From positions 1-31,004 of the forward strand of contig JAWXTK010000023.1 of assembly GCA_044433645.1 (NCBI GenBank): a DNA stretch of 31,004 nt, written 5' to 3'. Of the stretch, positions 23,411 to 30,984 are shown one piece after another. The notes below the pieces were generated by a model. The model made no database searches. It saw only the letters and a program-made list of their open reading frames with translations, and had not been told where the DNA came from. A program made the translations under genes and the position numbers. Within the stretch, counting starts at the first letter, position 1. Each line of letters starts with the position of its first letter. Source of the stretch: JAWXTK01 sp044433645. Lineage in GTDB: Bacteria > Bacteroidota > Bacteroidia > Bacteroidales > Rikenellaceae.

Positions 23411-24385
23411 ATGAAACTAAATATAGCTTTGCTTTCGGGTGGTGATTCATCTGAGAGAGAAATATCTATCAATAGTGCTGGACAAATAGCGCAAAATCTT
23501 GATATTCAGAAATATAACGTCTTTCAAATTGATGTTCATGACACTGATTGGAGCTATGTTTTAGAGGGTGGAGAGCGCGCCCAGGTTGACAAAAGCGATT
23601 TTTCTATAACTTTAGGTGGCCAAAAACATAAATTTGATTACGCGCTTATCATCATTCACGGAACTCCAGGCGAGGACGGCAAAATGCAGGGCTATCTTGA
23701 TATTATGCGTGTGCCTTATTCTAGCTGTGGCATGGTGAGCTCGGTAGTTACCTTTGATAAAACGCTGTGTAAGAGTGCAGTACGTCCTTATGGCGTGAAT
23801 TTGGCTAAGGAAATTTTATTGCGTAGGGGCGAAATGTTAGACCCAGAACGTGTGGAAAAAGAGCTAGGTCTGCCAGTTTTTGTTAAGCCAAATGCCTCGG
23901 GAAGTAGTTTCGGGGTGAGCAAGGTTAAGAACTTGGATGAGTTGGATAAGGCCGTGGAGTTGGCTTTTAGTGAGAGCGATGCAGTTTTAATCGAGGAATT
24001 TATTGAGGGTCGTGAGTTTGGTTGTGGGCTTATGCTTACGGGTGAAAAAGAATATATTTTCCCTGTGGCAGAGATAATCTCTGAGCGAGAATTTTTTGAT
24101 TATACAGCTAAATATGAGGGTAAATCCGAGGAAATTGTGCCTGCCCAAATTTCTGATGAACTTTCTGATAGCATTAAGACTCAGGCTGTAAAGGCCTATC
24201 GTGCGTGTAATTGCAGGGGTATAGTTAGGATAGATTTTATAGTCAAAAACTCTGAGCCCTATATGGTTGAGATTAATTCTATACCTGGCATGAGCAGCGA
24301 GAGCATCATCCCTAAACAACTACGCGCTGCGGGAATAAGCGTGGGCGAAATTTATGATGAAATTATATCAAATTCACTCAAATAA
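23411..24385 (+). CDS. ddl: D-alanine--D-alanine ligase
   Basis: This 324-residue ATP-grasp enzyme joins two D-Ala molecules for peptidoglycan precursors. It has the N-terminal LLSGGDSSEREISINSA (Glu in SxREIS), HGTPGEDGKMQGYLD, the ATP-grasp LPVFVKPNASGSSFGVSKV and the metal-binding C-terminal RGIVRIDFIVKNSEPYMVEINSIPGMSSESIIPKQ. Length is within family range. Its TAA overlaps the ATG of the DUF3109 gene by one base (TAATG), so translation may be coupled. The next cell-wall gene, an M23 peptidase, fits the theme. Confidence 0.95.
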   Translation: MKLNIALLSGGDSSEREISINSAGQIAQNLDIQKYNVFQIDVHDTDWSYVLEGGERAQVDKSDFSITLGGQKHKFDYALIIIHGTPGEDGKMQGYLDIMRVPYSSCGMVSSVVTFDKTLCKSAVRPYGVNLAKEILLRRGEMLDPERVEKELGLPVFVKPNASGSSFGVSKVKNLDELDKAVELAFSESDAVLIEEFIEGREFGCGLMLTGEKEYIFPVAEIISEREFFDYTAKYEGKSEEIVPAQISDELSDSIKTQAVKAYRACNCRGIVRIDFIVKNSEPYMVEINSIPGMSSESIIPKQLRAAGISVGEIYDEIISNSLK

Positions 24386-24960
24386 TGATAGAATTAGACG
24401 GCAAAATAGTTAGCACAGATATATTAACCACAAATTTTTGTTGCGATTTAGAAGATTGCAAGGGCATTTGTTGCGTTGAAGGTAACGCAGGTGCGCCCTT
24501 GGAATTGGAAGAAGTTGACATGCTAGAGCAGGAATATGAGGCCTATAAACCTTATATGAAAGGCGAGGGTGTGGAGGCAGTCGAAAAATTTGGATTTATG
24601 GTCGTGGATGAGGACGGCGATTACACCACACCACTAATTAATGATAGCGAGTGCGCCTTCTCCTTTGAGAGTGAGGGCAAGACTCTGTGTGCTATTGAGC
24701 GCGCCTTTTATGAGGGTAAAACCACCTTTATTAAGCCTATATCATGCCACCTTTATCCCATTCGTTTGGTGAATTTTTCTAACGGAACTCTGGGGCTAAA
24801 TTATCATCGCTGGAGTGTGTGTGGGGGTGCATTAAAATGTGGAAATAAGATACAATTACCTATGTATAAGGCACTTAAAACACCTATTATAAGACGCTTT
24901 GGTAAGGACTTTTTTAAGGCATTAGAGTGTGCCGAAGAATTTATAAAAACACAAGAGTAG
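24385..24960 (+). CDS. DUF3109-family cysteine-rich protein
   Basis: This 191-residue cytoplasmic protein matches DUF3109. It has a cysteine pattern TNFCCDLEDCKGICCVEGNAGAPLELEE (about 12-38), a central KTLCAIERAFYEGKTTFIKPISCHLYPIR and YHRWSVCGGALKCG near 140-155, suggesting a metal or iron-sulfur cluster as in YkgJ-type zinc/iron-chelating proteins. Function is not known. It overlaps ddl by one base at the start and the M23 gene by one base at the end, so it lies in a translationally coupled trio. Confidence 0.88.
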   Translation: MIELDGKIVSTDILTTNFCCDLEDCKGICCVEGNAGAPLELEEVDMLEQEYEAYKPYMKGEGVEAVEKFGFMVVDEDGDYTTPLINDSECAFSFESEGKTLCAIERAFYEGKTTFIKPISCHLYPIRLVNFSNGTLGLNYHRWSVCGGALKCGNKIQLPMYKALKTPIIRRFGKDFFKALECAEEFIKTQE

Positions 24961-25973
24961 TGAAAAAAATACTAATTATATTCTCGTTTTTGATGGGCTC
25001 GGCTTTGAGTTTTGCGGCTGTGCCTTCGTTAGAGAAACTGCCTCAAAAGGCGATAGACACGCTTGACACCGAGAGAGACGATGTGAAAGTGGTGCTTTAC
25101 AGTAATAATACATGGAAATATTATCACCCCGAGCTTGATGATAAACTTGGTGTACATGATGTATATCAAGAACACTGGGATAATAGTCAAGTATTTGCCT
25201 ATAAGAGTGTTGCACTTAAGGACTTGCCCGATGTAGTGGAACTTAAATTAATAGATGATTTAGCTGATTTTCGCTGTCCTTTACAGGGTAAGGTTTACTC
25301 AAAATATGGCCCTCGTGGTTCGCGCAATCACAATGGGATAGATATCCCTTTGAAAACAGGCGAGCCTATTTTCTCGGCTTTTGAGGGTAAGGTTCGCTAT
25401 GCAAAATATAATTGGGGAGGTTTCGGATATTTGGTTATCGTTCGCCATTCCAATGGTTTAGAGACTTGGCATGCCCACCTTTCAAGGCTGAATGTTACCG
25501 AAAATAGTTTTGTTAAAGCTGGCGAGGTGATAGGTTTTGGGGGATCTACGGGTAGAAGTAGTGGACCTCATCTTCACTTTGAGATGAGATATTATGACCA
25601 GACTTTCGACCCTGAATATCTGATAGATTTTGCGTCGGGACAGCTAAAATACACTACCTTTGAACTTGAAAAATCCTTCTTTAATATCAATTCTAGGGCT
25701 ACCGACCAGTTAGAGGATCACGATGAATTTTATGATAAAATCGCATCGGGAGATAATACCTCAGACGAGATACTTGAGCGTATAGCACAAGCTCAGAAAC
25801 CAGGTCAGAGCGTTAGCCAAGGTGGTACAGTGGTCTATCACACAGTGCGTTCGGGCGATATGTTGGGACGAATTGCTAAGAAATACGGAGTTACCGTTGG
25901 CCAAATTTGTAGGCTTAATAATATTAAAACTAACTCCGTAATCAAGGTAGGGCAAAGACTTAGGATTAGATAA
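24960..25973 (+). CDS. Exported M23 peptidase with LysM domain
   Basis: This 337-residue protein (from GTG at 24960) cuts peptidoglycan cross-bridges or trims stem peptides in the periplasm. Residues 1-18 are a signal peptide (KKILIIFSFLMGSALSFA). The M23 domain has the zinc ligands in SRNHNGIDIPLKTG, ETWHAHLS and SGPHLHFEMR; the C-terminal LysM (VYHTVRSGDMLGRIAKKYGV..LRIR) binds peptidoglycan. I chose GTG because it overlaps the previous stop by one base and begins the signal peptide directly; an ATG at 24927 would add 11 charged residues inside the upstream gene. It ends one base before the stop of the convergent fimbrillin gene. Confidence 0.92.
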   Translation: MKKILIIFSFLMGSALSFAAVPSLEKLPQKAIDTLDTERDDVKVVLYSNNTWKYYHPELDDKLGVHDVYQEHWDNSQVFAYKSVALKDLPDVVELKLIDDLADFRCPLQGKVYSKYGPRGSRNHNGIDIPLKTGEPIFSAFEGKVRYAKYNWGGFGYLVIVRHSNGLETWHAHLSRLNVTENSFVKAGEVIGFGGSTGRSSGPHLHFEMRYYDQTFDPEYLIDFASGQLKYTTFELEKSFFNINSRATDQLEDHDEFYDKIASGDNTSDEILERIAQAQKPGQSVSQGGTVVYHTVRSGDMLGRIAKKYGVTVGQICRLNNIKTNSVIKVGQRLRIR

Positions 25974-25974
25974 T

Positions 25975-27231
25975 TTAAGGAATATAAATCCTCTGAGAAG
26001 AGTAATTCCACAGCTCAACACTTATACCTATATTAATATCAGTTGAATAAACCTCGTCGCCTACATTTGGCGAGGAGTCAACTCTTATTTTTGTATTGTT
26101 GCCGTCCACGTCATGGTAATATTCTGATAGTAAGATACCTCCGTTTTTATCTAAGGGCAGGGTGTAATTATAACCTACCCCTGGTGACCAATCTAGGTTT
26201 TCGCTAGAGAATATAAAACTTGCTTTCACGTATAAGGGGCCTGTGTAAGAGCCTCCAATCTTGTAAATAGGATAAAAGTGAGAATTTGCGTCCCACTGAG
26301 TTTCGCTCGCGCAATCTGTTCTGTGGGCGTATCCAACCACATCCACCGTGTCGTTTTCCTCGCTTGTGCGATAGCGTATAGATATGTAAGCGCCTTGGGG
26401 TGTCGCTTCGCCATTTTCATCAGCTGTTACTGTGCCGTCCCACAGAGAAGTTTGCACATCGGCCTTTTGAGGGATTAACATAAGGTAATGATTATCTATT
26501 CTTATGGGGTCTACTTGGTCGGCCACGCCATACTTAGCGAAGGGGCCTGACGAGCCTACGTAATCTGAAAATGATGCTATATTCTCACTTGAAAGATTTT
26601 GCCACTGGGAATTAATGTAGTCGTACGTGCCCTTGGAGATAACATTTTCTACGCCTAGTTGCCTGATAACAGTTAGTACGCCCTGGTTTTGCAAAACACT
26701 AAAGCTAATTCTTGACATGATGTGAGTGAAGGTTAAGTTTGTCGCCCCTGAGCTTGGGCGAGTGGTGATAACCCCCGAGTTGGCTGCTAAGTAATCGCTT
26801 TGATCGAGTATGCTTGACTCTACTTCTATCTCGGCTGTTAGAGCTGAGGTGTTAGCATCCAAAATAGTAAGTCTAGGGGCAGAGGCAGGATAGAGTGCGT
26901 AAAAATTCATATAGCTAAACGACTCTGGCCAGTAGGGCGTGTTGTTTTGCTCCCACGACCATGTTTGGCTAGTGAGATTATAGATGTATTTGCTGCCTGA
27001 GAGAAAATAATACCACTCCTCACTGTTGTCTTGCAGACCATAAACCACAAAGCCGTTTGCGTCTTTTTGTAGAGTGTCGATATCGTAGGATATAGCCTTG
27101 GAGGTTAGCGCTGTGAAGTTTATTGCGTAGTTATCATGCTCTGTTGTTGAATCTTGTGAAGTGTTTTCTGCTAACTTAGAGCACGCGCATAGTGCAAATA
27201 AAAACACTGATATGAATATCTTTTTGGCCAT
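25975..27231 (-). CDS. Fimbrillin-like (Mfa-like) lipoprotein
   Basis: This 418-residue protein resembles Bacteroidales fimbrillin-family proteins, which build or cap surface fimbriae. It has a lipoprotein signal with lipobox LCAC and lipidated Cys17. The region 35-330 carries family features: INFTALTSKAISYDI, NTPYWPESFSYMNFYALYPASAP near 95-120, NLTFTHIMSRISFSVLQN and a late LDWSPGVGYNYTLPLD block. No major-subunit operon (FimA-E or Mfa1-5 set) is around it, so it may be a solitary adhesin. It follows the arylsulfotransferase-like gene by 121 bases on the same strand and no clear -7 box precedes it, so co-transcription is possible. Confidence 0.82.
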   Translation of the reverse strand: MAKKIFISVFLFALCACSKLAENTSQDSTTEHDNYAINFTALTSKAISYDIDTLQKDANGFVVYGLQDNSEEWYYFLSGSKYIYNLTSQTWSWEQNNTPYWPESFSYMNFYALYPASAPRLTILDANTSALTAEIEVESSILDQSDYLAANSGVITTRPSSGATNLTFTHIMSRISFSVLQNQGVLTVIRQLGVENVISKGTYDYINSQWQNLSSENIASFSDYVGSSGPFAKYGVADQVDPIRIDNHYLMLIPQKADVQTSLWDGTVTADENGEATPQGAYISIRYRTSEENDTVDVVGYAHRTDCASETQWDANSHFYPIYKIGGSYTGPLYVKASFIFSSENLDWSPGVGYNYTLPLDKNGGILLSEYYHDVDGNNTKIRVDSSPNVGDEVYSTDINIGISVELWNYSSQRIYIP

Positions 27232-27271
27232 AATTTGTTATGTTTTAAACCTTAACTATAACATAATTTGT

Positions 27272-27331
27272 GCCACCCTTATTCAAGCACGAAGGGAGTG
27301 GCCAACATTTAATCTTGTTAGCCACTCCCTT
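27272..27331. terminator. Three-arm hairpin region between the arylsulfotransferase and fimbrillin genes
   Basis: Three segments can pair in two exclusive ways. AAGGGAGTGGC (27292-27302) pairs perfectly with GCCACTCCCTT (27321-27331), with an inner AACA/TGTT pair. It can instead pair with GCCACCCTT (27272-27280), with two bulged bases. The T tract lies on the plus-strand side (ATTTTTATTTG), yet both flanking genes are on the minus strand. It may be a terminator after the arylsulfotransferase gene, or an attenuator in front of the fimbrillin gene. Confidence 0.6.
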
Positions 27332-27352
27332 ATTTTTATTTGATTATCTGTG

Positions 27353-29302
27353 TTAATCCTCTTGGTAAAAGTTAGTCTTGTAGAAACGATATGTGTGATC
27401 CTTTGTGTAGTTGGCCTCGTCGAAGTAAGCGCTAAATAGTAGCTCGCCCGTAGTGCCACTCTCTATTGAATATTCTGTTTCGTAGACATAATCTGTTGTT
27501 GCCCAGCCACTTACTATGGTTTTAGCATTGCTGTGATATACAGCATTTGACATGTAAGTGCTAAAGTCATCGTTGGGTGAATACCAACTACAAATAGACT
27601 GCACAGTTTTGTTATCCTCGTCTATTCTAACTACCCATACCCTAGATTTTAGAGTGTATGAGTGGTCGCCAGTGTAGTTTTCGTCGTAAGCATCGCCTGT
27701 TCCAGATTCGTTGTGATTGTCAAACATCATAATATCACCGTTGGGTAGTATTGTAGCTGCGTGTTGACCTGCGTTCCACCAATCAAGGCTGTCAACTAAA
27801 GGCTCGCCTGAACTGTCTACGGGAGTTAGTAGGTAATCGCGCCAAACGCTTTCATTGCTGAAACCATAGTCGGGAGTTAGCCACCACACAATATCTGATG
27901 CACTTGTTGCTCCACGCTTGATTTTAAACACGCCCTGGAAACGAGTTGACGCTATATAACAGTCGTCTTCTGCGCTGTAAACCACTGAGTTAACGTGTAC
28001 GGGGTCGTTGCCTAGACTTTGCGCTAAGGATAATAATACTCTATCTGGGTCTCTAATCTCGTCTATGTTTATTGTGTTTTTTAGCTCACCCGTAGTAAGG
28101 TCTATTTCGCGTATAGTACATTGGTTTTTTGAATCGCTAGAGTCCAACACAGCTATGGTGTTGTCGTCAGCCATGGCAGCATCGTGGTGAGGTAGGTAAA
28201 GGTTGTCCTCGCTCTCAAAAAGACGGTTGCCACTGTAATCGTGAATGTAAATACCAGTTTTAGATGCGCTGTGGATAGCTAAGCTTTTTTGTCCTTTATA
28301 ATTTACAGGGAACACTCGCATGTTGGTGCCATAGGTGCTTAAGTTTTCGCTAAATATCCAACGAATTTTGCCAAATTGGTCTATGCCTACAGACACTACT
28401 CGGTAGCCATAATCGTCAGTTACAGTTGAGTTAAAGTCACCACCTTTATTGCCACCGTTAAAATAGATAGCATCGGGCGAGGTGATTAAATTTTCGCTGC
28501 GATAGGTTGTTATAACGTAGTTGTCTATATCTGGGTAGGTGGGTGTGTAGTTAAATGTTTTGCGTATTGTAATATCGTCGGTGATTTGGCAGTCTATATA
28601 TATGGTGTTTTTGTAATTGTTATAAAGACCTAATATGTCGATATTGTGGCTAGTGCCTTTGTCTAGAGTGCGTATTATATCGTTGTTATCTTGGCCTAGA
28701 AGTGTCATTGTAGGTGTTAATTCTACTTGTGAGGTAAATGTTACCAGGGCTGCTAGAGCATTGTGAGTCGAGGGGTTAAGTGTGCTTTCTAGCGAGCCAA
28801 AAATTTTGTCTATTTCCACAAAAGCTAATTCTAAGACTAAGTAATCTTGGCCTACTTGTGCTGATGTTAAATCTAGTATAAAGCTTGCACTGGCCGTGGA
28901 GTCCTGATAGATGTAATTTACGTCTGAAACCTCGCTCCAAACCTGGTCTGTTTTACGGCAAAGAGCCCATGTTTGGTCTGTGCTTGGCGCTAAAATAGTT
29001 GCTGATGCCGTTAGTGAAGTTAGAGGTGAAGAAAGATTAAGTGAAAATTCACGTACTGTGCCTATGATTTCATCTTCTGAGCTGTAAACAGTCGATAAAT
29101 TGAGTGTTACGCTGCTGATATTAGAAGTGTCGCTTAGAGCGATTATATCACCCGAGGCGAAAGTATTGGTGAAATTTAGCTCTGTGATAGTCTCCTTTGA
29201 GGTGTCTTCGTTTTTATTGTTTGAGTTTTGCTCTATATCTTTGCTACACGCAAAAAATAGTGATAACATAGTAAGTATTACTAAATAAAGTTTAGATTTC
29301 AT
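27353..29302 (-). CDS. Arylsulfate sulfotransferase (ASST-like) lipoprotein
   Basis: This 649-residue protein would transfer sulfate between phenolic compounds without PAPS, outside the cytoplasm. A lipoprotein signal ends in FFAC with lipidated Cys19. Residues 40-245 form an N-terminal beta domain, and 260-649 the propeller. Catalytic positions known from E. coli AssT have counterparts in order: His373 (PHHD), His436 (DPVHVNS), Arg454 (ASTR) and His514 (GQHAA); the 18-residue gap between the second His and the Arg matches that enzyme. His514 would be the transient sulfohistidine. Lipid anchoring differs from soluble enterobacterial AssT. No dedicated DsbA/DsbB-like partner is nearby. Its -7 box is TAATTTTG at 29326-29333. 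Confidence 0.85.
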   Translation of the reverse strand: MKSKLYLVILTMLSLFFACSKDIEQNSNNKNEDTSKETITELNFTNTFASGDIIALSDTSNISSVTLNLSTVYSSEDEIIGTVREFSLNLSSPLTSLTASATILAPSTDQTWALCRKTDQVWSEVSDVNYIYQDSTASASFILDLTSAQVGQDYLVLELAFVEIDKIFGSLESTLNPSTHNALAALVTFTSQVELTPTMTLLGQDNNDIIRTLDKGTSHNIDILGLYNNYKNTIYIDCQITDDITIRKTFNYTPTYPDIDNYVITTYRSENLITSPDAIYFNGGNKGGDFNSTVTDDYGYRVVSVGIDQFGKIRWIFSENLSTYGTNMRVFPVNYKGQKSLAIHSASKTGIYIHDYSGNRLFESEDNLYLPHHDAAMADDNTIAVLDSSDSKNQCTIREIDLTTGELKNTINIDEIRDPDRVLLSLAQSLGNDPVHVNSVVYSAEDDCYIASTRFQGVFKIKRGATSASDIVWWLTPDYGFSNESVWRDYLLTPVDSSGEPLVDSLDWWNAGQHAATILPNGDIMMFDNHNESGTGDAYDENYTGDHSYTLKSRVWVVRIDEDNKTVQSICSWYSPNDDFSTYMSNAVYHSNAKTIVSGWATTDYVYETEYSIESGTTGELLFSAYFDEANYTKDHTYRFYKTNFYQED

Positions 29303-29325
29303 AGTTTTTTAGTTAGGTTATATAT

Positions 29326-29333
29326 CAAAATTA
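29326..29333 (-). promoter_or_regulatory. -7 box of the arylsulfotransferase-like gene
   Basis: Minus-strand TAATTTTG matches TAnnTTTG, 23 bases before the start at 29302. The -33 position has no TTTG and approaches the rubrerythrin terminator. Confidence 0.55.
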
Positions 29334-29359
29334 ATAAATTCTTTTAAAAAAACCTAAAA

Positions 29360-29389
29360 AAGGCTGCAAATAAAATTATTTGCAGCCTT
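29360..29389 (-). terminator. Terminator of rubrerythrin
   Basis: A perfect 14-bp inverted repeat (29360-29373 with 29376-29389; in practice a loop of 4 to 6 bases) has a GC core AAGGCTGC. On the minus strand it is followed by a T run. It begins about 20 bases after the rubrerythrin stop. Confidence 0.85.
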
Positions 29390-29410
29390 ATCTTTTGAAA
29401 AAATGAAATA

Positions 29411-29983
29411 CTAGTAATTAGTTTTTTGTTCTTCAAAGTGAGCTTGTGGGTGAGCGCATGAAGGGCAAAGTTCTGGAGCCTCTAGGCCTTCGTGAACGTA
29501 ACCACAGTTGCGACATTGCCATTTAGTTGGCTCATCACGTTTGAAAGTTGAACCGTCCTCAAGTCTAGATAGAAGTTTACGGTAGCGTTTTTCGTGCTCA
29601 GCCTCCACTGTTGCGATAGCACGGAATACTGCTGCGATTTCTGTGAAACCTTCTTTTTCGGCTACCTCTGCAAATTCTGGGTAAGCCACTGTCCACTCCT
29701 CGTTTTCGCCTGCTGCAGCTGCTGCAAGGTTTTCTTTAGTAGTTAGGATTTGGCCTGCTGGGAAAGTAGCTGTGATTTCTAGTTCGCCACCTTCTAAGAA
29801 TTTGAAGAATTTTTTAGCGTGCTCTTTTTCTTGGTCAGCTGTTTCTGTGAAGATAGCTGCGATTTGTTCGTAGCCTTCTTTTTTTGCAACGCTAGCGAAG
29901 TAAGTGTAACGATTGCGAGCTTGTGATTCACCTGCGAAAGATTTCATCAAGTTAATCTCAGTTTGTGTGCCTTTGATACTCAT
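29411..29983 (-). CDS. rbr: Rubrerythrin
   Basis: This 190-residue cytoplasmic protein reduces hydrogen peroxide in anaerobes. The ferritin-like diiron domain (about 1-145) has the ligands in AGESQARNRY, TADQEKEHAKKF, VAEKEGF and VEAEHEKRY. The C-terminal rubredoxin domain has Cys157, Cys160, Cys173 and Cys176 in CRNCGY..CPSC, a complete iron site. Length is typical of classical rubrerythrin. It is monocistronic, with a -7 box TATATTTG (30021-30028, minus strand) in one arm of a 13-bp palindrome shared with the divergent RluA gene. Its presence fits an anaerobic or microaerophilic organism. Confidence 0.97.
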   Translation of the reverse strand: MSIKGTQTEINLMKSFAGESQARNRYTYFASVAKKEGYEQIAAIFTETADQEKEHAKKFFKFLEGGELEITATFPAGQILTTKENLAAAAAGENEEWTVAYPEFAEVAEKEGFTEIAAVFRAIATVEAEHEKRYRKLLSRLEDGSTFKRDEPTKWQCRNCGYVHEGLEAPELCPSCAHPQAHFEEQKTNY

Positions 29984-30015
29984 GATTTTTTATATTTAAG
30001 TTTAAGTTGTTGTTG

Positions 30016-30054
30016 TAGTGCAAATATATATATATTTTTGGTATATTTGCACTA
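30016..30054. promoter_or_regulatory. Divergent promoter palindrome, rubrerythrin / RluA-family gene
   Basis: TAGTGCAAATATA (30016-30028) and TATATTTGCACTA (30042-30054) are perfect inverted copies of 13 bases, separated by 13. Each arm holds a TATATTTG -7 box facing outward: 30021-30028 for rubrerythrin and 30042-30049 for the RluA-type gene. The right arm ends on the A of the RluA start codon. Neither box has a TTTG at -33; each expected -33 position falls in the other arm. Confidence 0.65.
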
Positions 30055-30950
30055 TGAATAAAGAAAGAATTTTAAGAAAATTTGAAGTTAGTGAAAAGTG
30101 CGAACTTTTAAGCTTTTTGCTTGTCTCACTAAAGGATTGCAGTAGGACTACTGTAAAGTCTTATCTTGCACACCGTAATGTGTTGATAAATAACACTATA
30201 ACTACTAAATTTAATGCTCCTCTTAGGCCTGGCGATGAGGTGGTTATAACACGTGGACGAGGTGCTGAGGATTTTAAAAATCCTATGATGCGCATAGTCT
30301 ACGAGGACGAGCACATTATAGTAATAGACAAAAAGAATGGCCTGCTGAGTATGGCCACCAACAAAGAGCGTATCAAAACGGCTTACAGTTTTTTGAGCAC
30401 GCACGTCAAAAAAAGCAATCCTGAAAACAGAATTTTCATTGTTCATCGCCTAGATAGAGAGACTTCGGGGCTTATGCTTTTTGCTAGGAGCGAGAAAGTG
30501 CAGGAGTTGTTTCAGCGCAACTGGACAGATGCCGTCTTAGAACGTAAATATGTGGCAGTCGTAGAGGGTAAAATGCCTAAGGATGAGGGAGTTATCGAGG
30601 CTAAGTTAAAGCAAAGCACGGCACTGAAAATGTATGTGCCTTTTGAAGGCGAGGAGGGCGAAAATGCTATCACTCACTACAAGGTTTTGAAGGTGAAAAA
30701 TAATCATAGCTTAGTTGAGTTAGAGCTTGAAACAGGCAAAAAAAATCAGATACGTGCCCACCTAGAATATGTGCATGCACCAATAAGTGGTGATAAAAAA
30801 TATGGCGCAAAACTTTCGCCAGCAGGTAGGGTTTGTCTACATGCTAGCAAGTTGTTTATCAAGCACCCAATTTCGGGCGAAGAGCTTAATTTTAGTACTA
30901 AAATTCCTGCAAACTTTGAGGCTGTTGTAAAGGGGACTTCTAAAAATTAA
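30054..30950 (+). CDS. RluA-family pseudouridine synthase
   Basis: This 298-residue enzyme isomerises uridine to pseudouridine in rRNA or tRNA. An N-terminal S4-like RNA-binding segment (about 10-75, including TVKSYLAHRNVLINN and PLRPGDEVVI) precedes the catalytic domain with HRLDRETSGLMLFA, whose Asp is the nucleophile, and KKNQIRAHLEYVHAPISGDKKYGA and CLHASKLFIKHP. Which of RluA, RluC or RluD it corresponds to cannot be told. I chose the ATG at 30054; an ATG at 30018 would add 12 hydrophobic, family-atypical residues lying across the promoter palindrome. Its -7 box ends 4 bases before the ATG, so the transcript may be leaderless. Confidence 0.92.
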   Translation: MNKERILRKFEVSEKCELLSFLLVSLKDCSRTTVKSYLAHRNVLINNTITTKFNAPLRPGDEVVITRGRGAEDFKNPMMRIVYEDEHIIVIDKKNGLLSMATNKERIKTAYSFLSTHVKKSNPENRIFIVHRLDRETSGLMLFARSEKVQELFQRNWTDAVLERKYVAVVEGKMPKDEGVIEAKLKQSTALKMYVPFEGEEGENAITHYKVLKVKNNHSLVELELETGKKNQIRAHLEYVHAPISGDKKYGAKLSPAGRVCLHASKLFIKHPISGEELNFSTKIPANFEAVVKGTSKN

Positions 30951-30953
30951 GTC

Positions 30954-30984
30954 TTTGTAATTCAGTAAATTATCACTATCTTTA
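30954..30984 (+). promoter_or_regulatory. Promoter of the next gene to the right
   Basis: TTTG (30954-30957), a 19-base spacer and TATCTTTA (30977-30984) form a good promoter just after the RluA-family stop. The window ends in ATG at 31002-31004, which may be the start codon of the gene it drives. Confidence 0.6.

Noticed and set aside
24927..24959. ATG at 24927 as start of the M23 peptidase
   Set aside because: It would put 11 charged residues before the signal peptide and overlap DUF3109 by 34 bases. The GTG at 24960 begins the signal peptide exactly.
138..29302. Sulfatase and arylsulfotransferase as one functional sulfate system
   Set aside because: They are separated by about 26 kb of unrelated housekeeping genes on different strands, with no shared regulatory motif seen.
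30018..30053. ATG at 30018 as start of the RluA-family gene
   Set aside because: The extra residues (MQIYIYFWYICT) are unlike the family and lie across the -7 boxes of both promoters.
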